The position numbers and the translations under genes were made by a program. DNA of 64,000 nt, from NCBI GenBank assembly GCA_963921195.1, contig OY992537.1:36069410-36133409 (forward strand), written 5' to 3'. A model generated the notes under the pieces. The model saw only the letters and a program-made list of their open reading frames with translations, ran no database searches and was not told the origin of the DNA. Source of the stretch: Pegoplata infirma (lineage: Eukaryota; Arthropoda; Insecta; Diptera; Anthomyiidae). Positions 55,379 to 64,000 of the stretch are shown one piece after another (the stretch's first letter is position 1; each line of letters begins with the position of its first letter).

Positions 55379-56740
55379 GGGTCAAAATTTCCCCCAAAAT
55401 CTCCCAGTCGCTACACTTTGCACCTTAAAAACTTAATATCGTTGGTTCTATTATATTTTTGATTTGTTTTAAAGCTCATAATATGCTCTACAACCCCTTT
55501 CAAACCAAAAAATTTTCGAAAATGAAAATAAGGATTACCTCCCTTATTTTAAGGTCGTGATTTATGGAGGAGAAAATGGGGAGGATGGTATCCCCCGATT
55601 TTTTTTTACTTGATAATCTTATAGAGAAAGTCCTAAGGAATGTATTCTAAAATGTTTATGTTGGGACAACAATGGGATCGCTCAAAATCAAATTTTTTCA
55701 CAATTTCCCCTAAAATCTCCAAATCGCAACACTCTCGAACCTTAAAAATTAAATATCATAAGTGCTTTTGTAGCTACAGAGCCCATTTTTTGTTTTGTTT
55801 TAAAGCTTATAATACACTCAAAATAATCACTCTGTTAAAATACAGAGATACTCTGCTGAGCCAGCAGAAAATACCATAGATTTCCAACCAGCAAGATTTT
55901 TTGTTATTTTACGAAGAAAACTCTGTAAAATGATTTCGATAAAAAACAGTAAATTTTCAGAATTATCTGTAAAATTTTGATAAAAACGGCCAGAATTTGA
56001 CTATTTTTTTACTATTTGATTTCTGATCAATTTATCTTTCCTTAATGTGCAAGTAGTGTTGACAATTGGAAAATGCCATCGAGTAAATTTACCCGCTTTA
56101 ATGCTTCCAAATTGTAAATTTTTTTTTTTTTTATTTTTGTGAAAGTTTTTTTACGAGTACCTGCAATTTTAAACGACATCCTCGTAAAATGTGCCAGGTT
56201 TTATTATTACAGAGCAATAAGTAAAATTATAGTTGAAATTTTGTATTTTGGTTACGAGAAAAAAACACAAGTATTTTTATAAAATCTGTATTTTAACAAA
56301 AAAAACTCTATTTATTATCTGTAAAATAGAGATTACAAAGTAAAAAGTAAAATTACAGATAAAATTTTGTTATTCGGTTACAAGAAAATACAAAGTTTTT
56401 TCTTAAAATCTGTATTTCGACTTTGTCAAATATCTGTCGAATTGAGATTACAGTCATTTTACAGAGTTTTTAACAGAGTAATTATTTTGAGTGTACGCTC
56501 TACAAGACCTACCATAACCAAAAAAATTTCCTAAAAAAGGAAGGTGTGCTCCTCTTATTTAATGGTCGTGGCAAAGGGTGGAGGAAATGGGGGAAAAGCA
56601 TCCCCCGATTTTTTTTACTTGGTATTCTCAAAGTGGAAGTCCTAATGAACATATTCTACAATTTTTATGTTGGGACAACAATGGGATCGACCAAAATCAA
56701 AATTTTTCAAAATTTCCCTCGAAATAAACAAATCGCGACA
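55379..56740 (+). repeat. ~314-bp tandem repeat, two units plus a partial third
   Basis: TTTCCCC.AAAATCTCC...CGCAACAC...CCTTAAAAA, GTTTTAAAGCTCATAAT, GCTCTACAA, CCCTTATTTTAAGGTCGTG and CCCCCGATTTTTTTTTACTTG recur in order. Starts are near 55385 and 55698, and near 56700, the last being ~314 after the second once the 681-bp MITE insertion is discounted. Unit two is interrupted by that MITE. Confidence 0.8.
55815..56493. mobile_element. 679-bp TA-flanked MITE (CACTCAAAATAATT ends)
   Basis: The ends CACTCAAAATAATCACTCTG and CAGAGTAATTATTTTGAGTG are near-perfect complements, with TTAAAATACAGAG/CAGAGTTTTTAACAG further in. TA lies on both sides. The uninterrupted first tandem unit (TCATAATATGCTCTAC, about 55478-55493) aligns with TTATAATA-CGCTCTAC across the insert, showing that TA is the duplicated target. 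Tc1/mariner-like by target (inference); no transposase. Confidence 0.88.
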
Positions 56741-57248
56741 CAGGTAGACTTCCCTTTTTAGTTTCTAAAATCGTATTGGGGGTTTTTGTCTACTGGTAGT
56801 ATACTTTCATTTCTGATCTTATTTAGGACATTCGTGTTGCACAGTGTTATCTGCCTTTTCCGGTATGTTTTAGAGCAAATATTTATTTTATAATATAAAA
56901 ATATTTTTTGACAAAAATTCTTTGCGCATCAATAAGTCTGGCCGACATTGTATTAAATTATATTTTTCATTTATCTAACATCAACAAATTTTCAGATGAT
57001 TACCATTGATTAGCTAGACAAAATCCATTTATTACACAAGACACATCAGCGGACAATTTTGTTGATATTTTTTTTCTAGCAAATTCCCACATGAAATCAA
57101 TTTAATATTATCGCTGTTATAAGTGTTTAAATTTATAAGCATGAATAAGTTTTCGTATCATGAGTGGACAGTAGAGGGGGTCGAAAAAAAATTGAAATCC
57201 CTTAACTTGTGTCTGCACTATCAGATTATGTTGGCAGCCCTTTGAGTA
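56741..57248. other. Gene-free stretch
   Basis: No gene, RNA or repeat boundary that I can support. Confidence 0.4.
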
Positions 57249-57508
57249 CACCCAAAAAAAAAACGTGGGTATTCAATACTAAAAATTTTACTAATGAACT
57301 AATTTTTTAGTCCAAAATGATCTAGTGCAGGCGTTGGTAATCAATACTAAAATTTTTTACTAATATTATTCAAAACCAGTAACAATTACTAATTTTAGTA
57401 CTTTGAAGATACTAAAAAACTACCGTACTACTGGTAATTAGTAACTTATTAGTAGATTTTGGTACCAAATCACTTACTAATATTTTTAGTGCAGAATTAT
57501 TTTGAGTG
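57249..57508. mobile_element. 260-bp TA-flanked MITE
   Basis: CACCCAAAAAAAAAACGTGG at the left and GAATTATTTTGAGTG at the right, with TA on both sides. Interior ACTAAAAATTTTACTAA and TTACTAATATTTTTAGTG are further inverted blocks, and TACTAATTTTAGTA-like phrases recur. The right end matches the 55815-56493 element. Confidence 0.75.
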
Positions 57509-57935
57509 TACTTAAAATTCATATAAAACTTGGAATTCGTTTAAAAAATCAGCGAAAATTTAGATTTTTTTGCATAAAATCTAAAGTACTTATTTCCTCT
57601 CTTTGACAGTACCCATATTTATTGTTTCTGCTAGAGTTTTTTTAATTTTTCAGTTTTTTTTCAGCCCACCTTATGGTATTTAGTATTTTTAATGTTTTCA
57701 ACGTTTTGGCCAGTTAAAGACCAATATGTAATTGATTTTTATTTATTTTTTTATCCACTTTGGCAAAACAATTTTTGTAAAAATTTCATAATACCAATTA
57801 AAAGATTTTCAAACAAAAATTGGTTTTTGAAATAAAACCAGTTATTTACTTAAGGAAAATATCAAATATGTGTTTTGAAAATTAAAAAAATAAAAAAAAC
57901 AACATCAAAGGCGTCTAAAATATAATAAGGCTTAT
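57509..57935. other. Gene-free stretch
   Basis: AT-rich DNA without supported features. Confidence 0.4.
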
Positions 57936-59021
57936 GAGGCATTCCACACCAAATGTCCCGCTACAGAAAAACATGTGTCCCGTAAATTTCTGAATAGGTT
58001 GTTTGGATAGCCCTATATGTAACTAAGAAAATTGCGTTTTTGGTTTTTCAAATTTTCGAAAACTGGGCTTAGGAGGCGTGGTCAAATATTGGAAAAATGG
58101 TAAAATTTGTGGCGAGTTGCCTTGATTAAATATTTATCACATTAAAACGGAATGCACCACAATGTCAAAAATTTACGTTCTTATATAGTTTTGTATGGGC
58201 TATCGACTAAAATTTTTTTTTTTGGAAAATTTTCAGAACCCGTTCTGAAATTTTCCATTTTTTAAAAAAGTCAATTTATCAAAAATCCGGCCACTTTTTT
58301 TTTTTTTTTTTTATATATTTTTTTAAAAGTTTAGATGTTTGTCCATCCACACAAAAAAAATCAGAAACACGTTCATCTTTTTTTTCGAGAAAATCGCATT
58401 TGAACTTTAAATTTCATAACAATTTTGTTATTTGCTTGTATTTCTTTGTTTTAAAGTTGCGAATGAGTTATATTAATTACATAAATATTTGTCATACGCT
58501 CTGTTGACACAAGAAAATACAAGCAAATTACTAAATTGTTATGAAATTTAAAGTTCAAATGCGATTTTCTCGAAAAAAAAGATGAACGTGTTTCTGATTT
58601 TTTTTTGTGTGGATGGACAAACATCTAAACTTTTAAAAAAATAAATAAAAAAGAAAAAAAAAAGTGGCCGGATTTTTGATAAATTGACTTTTTTAAAAAA
58701 TGGAAAATTTCAGAATGGGTTCTGAAAATTTTCCAAAAAAAAAAAATTTTATCGATAGCTAATACAAAACTATATAAGACTGTAAATTTTTGAGATTGTG
58801 GTCCATTCCGTTTTAATGTGATAAATATTTAATCAAGGCAACTCGCCACAAATTTGACCATTTTTCCAATATTTGACCACGCCTCCTAAGCCCAGTTTTT
58901 GAAAAATTGAAAAACCAAAAACGCAATTTTCTAAGTTCCATATAGGGCTATCCATACCACCTATTCAGAAGTTTACGGTACACATGTTTTTTTTCGCTGG
59001 ACATTTGGTGTGGAATGCCTC
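57936..59021. mobile_element. Complete 1.1-kb palindrome E
   Basis: The left end GAGGCATTCCACACCAAATG and the right end CATTTGGTGTGGAATGCCTC are exact complements over 20 bases, flanked by TTAT (57932-57935, 59022-59025). The arms of ~500 bp pair throughout with high identity (for example GGGCTTAGGAGGCGTGGTCA and its complement; TAAAACGGAATG...; TCAGAACCCGTTCTGAAA), meeting near 58450-58520. High arm identity suggests a fairly young copy or arm conversion. No coding. Confidence 0.88.
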
Positions 59022-59164
59022 TTATTTATTATTGGATTAATAAAATTAAAAATATAAATATCTAGTGTATTTATCATACAACATTGAAAAAATGTTAAAT
59101 AAAATTCATAAATGACAGGAAAACTAATTATGTTAGTGAGAATAATTATGAAATTTAATACTTA
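59022..59164. other. Short AT-rich stretch
   Basis: Nothing recognisable beyond the TTAT flank of palindrome E. Confidence 0.4.
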
Positions 59165-59715
59165 TAACTAGGGATTCGATTTCCATGCAAATGCATGTTT
59201 TTTTTCGATAGTCTAAAAACGATTTCGACCGATAATCTCTTTGAATGGAAAAATTTGCTTTAAAATGGCATCGATTTGTTTTTGCATATTTTTGCTTATT
59301 TTGGTTAAAATGCATATTTTTGCATATTTTGGTTTTAAGTGCATATATTGTGCATATTTCCAACTATTAAGTGCATATTTTTGCATATAAATGAGCAAAA
59401 ACACAAATTGAAATTTTTTTGTTTCAAAAATTATTTTAAATTTTAAAAATTTACTTTGAAAATAAGAAAAAATTATTATTTAATTTTAAATTTTTTTATA
59501 GATTGTCCTAATTTCTAAAAAAAATCCTGCTTAAACATATAAAGTTTTAAATATTCTATTTAAGACCGGTGTTATTTTTTGATATGTTAAAAAGTTTTTC
59601 GGATGAAAACAATAATTTTATTACATACATTTTATTTTTTGGTGAATATTTTGAATTTTTTAGTGCACATTTTAAGCGCATATTTTTGATTTTTTAGTGC
59701 ATGAAAATCTCACCC
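59165..59715 (+). repeat. TGCATATTTT-rich interspersed repeat, copy 3
   Basis: It starts with GATTTCCATGCAAATGCATG and TCGATAGTCTAAAAACGATTTCG, continues with AAATGGCATCGATTTGTTTTTGC and repeated TTTTGCATATTTT/AGTGCATATT, and ends with TTTTTTAGTGCATGAAAATC. It is the most complete of the three copies. Confidence 0.75.
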
Positions 59716-59814
59716 CTACTTATAACTTTTGATATTTCATGGAAATATAATGACATGGTTATTAAATAAAATTGAGTTAATAGGCCTTTTTAAAATTTTA
59801 TAATTTATGTAGTA

Positions 59815-60140
59815 CAAATTAACCCGTAGCGCCTGGCGATCAAAGATTTGGATTTTTGAAAATTTTTATTAAAGAAAACCAACAAAAATATATTTGTCCG
59901 ATGTGTCGCATATTTATGTATAATAATTTTAATGCGGTGGGTGCGAATATTAAACATTTTTACAATCGGTCGAAAGATTTTCGAGCTATCGCTATTTGGC
60001 ATTTGAAATAAATGGCGGTTTTTCCTAGTCTCAAAAAACATTTTTGATAAAAGTCTCTAAATTTTCCTTCCCTTGACTCATTCAAAGAGCTTGAGGCAAT
60101 CTTAAATTCAATCTTAGTTTGAGCCAAATGCGCAAAATTC
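59815..60140 (+). repeat. Interspersed repeat family L, copy 4
   Basis: It contains AATTAACCCGTAGCGCCTGGCGAT, CAATCGGTCGAAAGATTTTCGAG, AATGGCGGTTTTTCCTAGTC, TTCCCTTGACTCATTCAAAGAGCTTGAGGC. It matches the copies at 20360, 23835 and 42390 in order. Confidence 0.65.
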
Positions 60141-60247
60141 ACCATTGAATAAAAATTTAGGATTTTTGGAAAATTTTCACCAAAATTTGGGATTTTAAAA
60201 AATAAAGATATTAAAAATTATACGAATGAAACACATTCTTGCTGTTG

Positions 60248-60474
60248 TGTATTTAGGTACATAAATCCTTTGATTGGTTCATTTCTAAGACACTTAATCT
60301 ATGTAAATCCGTCGATCTGTCTGTAGAAAGCAAGATGTAGTCCAAACCACAAAAGCTGAAAATTTGGTAAATGAGTGAATTACTTAAGTGAAAAAAAGTA
60401 TTTTTACATTTTGGAGAGTAGAAAAGATTAGGCACAGGAGAATTAAACTTGTTTTTTGTACATGTGTTAAAGAA
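60248..60474 (-). mobile_element. GTCY element lineage C, minus copy
   Basis: CCGTCGATCTGTCTGT, AAGCAAGATGTAGTCCAAAC, AATTTGGTAAATGAGTGAATTACTTAAGTG and TTTACATTTTGGAGAGTA are the complement of 17440-17605. It is cut at the right by the 281-bp palindrome. Confidence 0.7.
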
Positions 60475-60755
60475 CCCAGTTGGCAAAATAAAACCACACC
60501 TGACATACAGCTGACTCTCCCTTTATGAAATCGCTGACATCTTCATACAATTTTTCAAAATGTCATCAATGACATGTCAGCAGTTGGTCAGCAGTGCCCA
60601 CCAGTATCGGTGACCACTTACAATTCGTTTAAACATGTGCTGACCAACTGCTGACATGTCATTGATGACATTTTGAAAAATTGTATGAAGATGTCAGCAA
60701 TTTTATAAAGGGAGAGTCAGCAGTATGTCAGGTGTGATTTTTTTTGCCGACTGGG
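60475..60755. mobile_element. 281-bp near-perfect palindromic MITE (CCCAGTTGG ends)
   Basis: CCCAGTTGGCAAAATAAAACC at the left and TTTTTTGCCGACTGGG at the right. The arms pair through CACACCTGACATAC, GACTCTCCCTTTAT, TCTTCATACAATTTTTCAAAATGTCATC and GACATGTCAGCAGTTGGTCAGCA, leaving a short loop near 60600-60640. It shares ends with the 719-bp element at 37934-38652. Confidence 0.85.
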
Positions 60756-60819
60756 AAATGAAACATATTTATTTATTTAGTTTAGACTTAATAAAAATGT
60801 AGTTTTGGTTAAAAATAAG

Positions 60820-61740
60820 AAATAAACGAAAAAAAATTTGATGAAAATTAAGTTTTTGATAAAGAATACAAATTCTTGATGAAAAAAAAATTGTTTAGAA
60901 AAAAATTATTTTAAAGAAAAAAAAAATTATGTAAAAAAAAATTATGAAAAAAAAGATTGATGAAATATTAAAGAAAAAATATTTCATGAAAAATAAATTT
61001 GATGAAAAAAAAAAATTGAAAAAAAAAAATGAAAAACTTTATTTTTTCATCAAGTTTTCTTTTTTTAATCAAATTTTTTTTTTTCATAAAATTTTTTTTA
61101 TCAATTTTTTTTTTTCATAAAATTTTCTTTTCAACAATTTTTTTTTTCATCAATTTTATTTTTTTAAAAATTATTTTTTTCATTAAATTTTTTTTTCATA
61201 AAATTTTCTTTTCAAATTTTTTTTTTTTTTCATCTATTTATATTTTTTCATCAATTTTTTTTTTTTATAAAATATGTAAAAAAATCGGATGAAAAAAAAA
61301 TTTGATGAAAAAAAATTGATGAAAAAAAGGTATGAAAAATAAATTTATAAAAAAAAAATATGAAAAGTAAATATTGAAGAAAAAAATATTTCATGAAAAA
61401 TAAATTTGATAAAAAAAAATTTTTGATAAAAAAATGGAAAAAAAATTTGATGAAAAAAAAAATTTATATAAAAAAAAATTTGATGAAAAAAAATATAAAT
61501 AGATGAAAAAAAAAATTTTTTGAAAAGAAAATTTTATGAAAAAAAAATTTATAAAAAAAAAAAATTGATGAAAAAAAAAAAATTGTTGAAAAGAAAATTT
61601 TATGAAAAAAAAATTTGATAAAAAAAATTTTATGAAAAAAAAAATTGACTAAAAAAGAAAACTTGATGAAAAAATAAAGTTTGACGGAAAAAAAATTAAT
61701 GAAAAAAAAAAAATTTATGAAAAAAAATTTTGATGAAAAA
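60820..61740. repeat. A/T homopolymer satellite in opposing blocks
   Basis: An A-rich block (GATGAAAAAAAA/TTTATGAAAAA units, ~60830-61030), a T-rich block (TTTTTTTCATCAA/CATAAAATTTT units, 61030-61270) and an A-rich block (61280-61740) lie next to each other. The T block can therefore fold onto either neighbour; AAATTTTCTTTTCAA and TTGAAAAGAAAATTTTATG are explicit complements. It is the same sequence class as 15279-16135. Confidence 0.85.
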
Positions 61741-62531
61741 ACAAGTAGGAAAGTTATATTCGGTCAAGACCGACCATATGATACCCTACACCGGTGTTTT
61801 CCGGAAATTGGGTCCCAAGTCCCAAACATGGACCGATTGGACCTATCTTTCGTCAGATATTTATTTAGTGTAGAAAACACACACAGATCAAATTTTTGTG
61901 GAATTAGTTTATTTTTTCTGCCAAAAGACCGATTAAACTGAATATCGCTCGAAATTTCAAATCCAAAAATGGTCCAAATGTATTCCAATTTGATTACCAA
62001 AGTACACGTTTAACACCTACAAATAAAATTTAAATCAAATATTTTTATTTTTATAAATTTTGAGGAAATTATGTGAATATCGGGAGGGTGATTTATATGG
62101 GGACTACAAGAAGGACTGACCCGATTCCCTTAAAATTTGGTATGATATCTACTAAAATACGGTTATTAGACGCATTAAAGCGAAATTCAAAATGGGCGTT
62201 TGAATGTGGGCTGGGTCTTAACAGGGACCGATTTTTTCCAATTTCAATAGGCTTCGTCCTTGGGCAAAAAGAAGCTTAAGTTTCAAATTTCAAGTCAATT
62301 GATTGAAAATTGCGACCTGTATCGTGCTTAACCCGATTTATGGACAGACGGACGAACGGACAGATGGACGGACGGACGGACAGACGGAAGGACATCGCTA
62401 GATCGACTTAAAAAGTAATTCTGAGTCGATTGGTATGCTTGAAGGAAGGTCTAGGACCAATATTTCGGGTAGTTACAAACATCAGCACAAACTCATTATA
62501 CCCTGTACCACAGAGTGGTGTAGGGTATAAA
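61741..62531 (+). mobile_element. GTCY lineage B, full-length, plus orientation
   Basis: It starts ACAAGTAGGAAAGTTATATTC, GGTCAAGACCGACC, ATACCCTACACCGG and ends GTGGTGTAGGGTATAAAA. The GTCY tract is at 62341-62395. The 3' end hairpin is ATACCCTGTACCACAGAGTGGTGTAGGGTAT. At 791 bp it is uninterrupted and can serve as the lineage reference. Non-coding. Confidence 0.88.
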
Positions 62532-62564
62532 AATTTTGTGAATGATGAAAATAATTATGCTGCA

Positions 62565-62740
62565 TTATTGTTTCTGACAGTCGAGCTCAGGCTCTAATTA
62601 TAATTATGTATTATAATTTTTGATTTGTTATATATGGTTTTGAATTGAGAAAAGTGTGAAAGAAAAATTTTTAATTTTTCTAAAAATTTTAGACATCCTG
62701 GTTTGTTTCTTACTAGTTTGATATTATACAGTTATAATAA
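62565..62740 (+). repeat. Direct repeat, left copy (~176 bp)
   Basis: TTGTTTCTGACAGTCGAGCTCAGGCTCTAATTATAAT ... GACATCCTGGTTTGTTTCTTAC. A near-identical copy starts 632 bases to the right. A diverged relative is at 37763-37862. Confidence 0.85.
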
Positions 62741-63196
62741 TCTTCAGAGAAACTTCTAATGTCAAATTTATTTAGTTAATAGTCAATAAAACTCTATATG
62801 TGAAAATTATTAACAGATCGCAGCCGACAATGATTAAACTCATCATCATCTGTAATACTTTGCTATTAACTGCTTGTAACGTACAATCACTCTAGACCGA
62901 TACGCCAAGTAGGCTGTTAAGCAAGTATCAACTAAATCTGATTTTTTCAATTCGAGTGTGGTTGTTGCTGTTGTTTTTTCTAACAGAAGACTTGTTATTG
63001 TAATTATCTGTAAACAAACTTATTTTTAGTAATCATTATTCTTCTTCCTCTCCTTCATCAATTCTGATCCAAGTACTTATTTTTGCAAACATTGCCAGAC
63101 ATGGTCTATATTTTAGACACAAATGTTAGGTGTTGCCATTTTTCCAAAGATACTGATTGCCACTTAGGGCGACTTATAGTCGTTATTTTTAAATAA
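62741..63196. other. Stretch between the direct repeats
   Basis: Complex sequence (GATCGCAGCCGACAATGATT, CTAGACCGATACGCCAAG) without recognisable coding, RNA or repeats. Confidence 0.4.
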
Positions 63197-63372
63197 TTGT
63201 TTCTGTAAAGACAGTCGAGCTCAGGCTCTAATTATAATATGTTTTATAATTTTTTGATTTCTAATATATGGTTTTGAATTGAGAAAAGTGTGAAAGAAAA
63301 ATTTTTAATTTTTCTAAAGATTTTAGACATCCTGGTTTGTTTCTTACAAGTTTCATATTATCCAGTTATGCT
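63197..63372 (+). repeat. Direct repeat, right copy (~176 bp)
   Basis: It matches 62565-62740 with a few indels (TAAAGACAGTCGAGCTCAGGCTC ... GTTTCTTACAAGTTTCATATTATCCAG). No TG...CA ends, primer-binding site or polypurine tract was seen, so LTR status is not supported. Confidence 0.85.
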
Positions 63373-63375
63373 ACG

Positions 63376-63650
63376 TTTTATTCACCAGCTGGTGAAATAT
63401 GCTAGGTTTTATTCACCAGCTGGTGAAAAAACGTTTTTATTCACCAGCAGGTGAATTTTTATCCAAGTTACGAATCGAAGTAATAGACCTTTTTGATTTT
63501 AAGAAAATGAAAACAGTAATTCTTATTTTTTTTTTTTTTTTTTTTTGTTAGCGTTCGGTAGCTTTTGTAGTCAAACTGAGGTGGTGTCCTGCAACATTAT
63601 TAAAATTAGACACCAGTCTACTAAAAACAGTATCATGTTAATATTGTAAA
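63376..63650 (+). repeat. TTCACCAGCTGGTGAA palindromes and CTGGTGTCTAATTTT family, copy 2
   Basis: TTTATTCACCAGCTGGTGAAA occurs at about 63384 and 63408, and TTTTATTCACCAGCAGGTGAATTTT at about 63436. TTAAAATTAGACACCAGTC follows at ~63600 and AACAGTATCATGTTAATATTG at ~63627. The group is the reverse of 15140-15265. The perfect palindromes contain the E-box core CAGCTG. Confidence 0.7.
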
Positions 63651-64000
63651 ACTAGCAAAAAATACTGTTAAAATTCGCCAAAAAAAACTGTAGTTTTGGA
63701 CGTTGCAAAAATTTTAGTAATAAAAAAATTTTAAAATTACAACAAAACCATTTTATTTTGGTAAAAATTCAACCTTAAATAATTATCAAAAAAAAAAAGT
63801 AAAATTTTCACAACAAAAAAAACGGTAAGAAAATACTACAAATTGTGTAGCCTATTTTTGAGCATCAAATTCTTTAAAGGTTGTAATAGCAGCATCAACC
63901 ATTAATCCAGTTGTTGGATGACTACTTTGATTTGCTGTTGGCCTTCTTCACACTAGAAGACTTTAAACTAAATTTCTTTTCTTAAAACTAAGAAAAAAAA
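63651..64000. other. Gene-free end of window
   Basis: AT-rich sequence; no gene, RNA or bounded repeat supported. Confidence 0.4.

Noticed and set aside
62565..63372. LTR retrotransposon
   Set aside because: No TG...CA ends, primer-binding site, polypurine tract or coding sequence; the repeats are only ~176 bp.

Overview
This window is strongly AT-rich eukaryotic DNA. It looks like a fly (Diptera, probably a calyptrate such as a blowfly or relative; this is inference from repeat content, not from a marker gene). I found no host protein-coding gene, rRNA or functional tRNA. The only recognisable protein homology is in three decayed non-LTR retrotransposons. Almost everything else that can be named is a transposable-element remnant or tandem repeat, usually nested several layers deep.

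Layout. 1-2194: no gene. 2195-3491: element with ~195-bp TATATG-rich terminal inverted repeats. 4149-7524: a (GTCY)n-bearing DINE-1/mini-me-like element, hit by a 231-bp MITE and by a 1.7-kb palindrome. That palindrome was itself hit by an 840-bp element whose ends look like V(D)J recombination signals and which made a 5-bp target duplication (Transib-like). 8071-9990 and 10502-12422: two more palindrome/TIR elements. 14755-17334: tandem and T-rich low-complexity DNA, then a GTCY element carrying a PIF-like MITE. 17440-24607: hAT-type MITEs, TA-flanked MITEs, another palindrome and nested GTCY copies. 25273-27085: Jockey/CR1-like LINE on the minus strand. 27882-32056: a tRNA-derived SINE head, a 1.9-kb palindrome and a GTCY copy with a 164-bp MITE. 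32288-37351: a 5-kb region of extreme AT content made of two related 2.5-kb units, containing ~210-bp monomers that each carry a Pol III B-box-like core, two tRNA-like modules with A box, B box and T-run, and an 86-bp minisatellite. 37934-42380: a palindromic-ended element and a second LINE (LOA/I-like, minus). 43271-46744: tandem repeat and GTCY copies. 47344-51140: a palindrome into which a third LINE (10-bp target duplication) and a GTCY element were inserted. 51503-59021: palindrome arms, a 21-bp minisatellite, MITEs and a complete 1.1-kb palindrome. 59165-64000: older repeats, a 281-bp palindrome, an A/T-rich hairpin satellite, a GTCY copy and E-box-like palindromes.

The most interesting pattern is a set of long palindromes, unrelated or only distantly related inside, that share one terminal signature (a GGGGCATTCCA-like end next to a 4-bp A/T-only target duplication). 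Second is the Transib-like element with 23-bp-spaced heptamer/nonamer ends, whose empty site is preserved in the opposite arm of the palindrome it entered. Third is the tRNA-like/B-box repeat field at 32288-37351. All element classifications rest on end structure and target duplications read by eye; no database search was possible.
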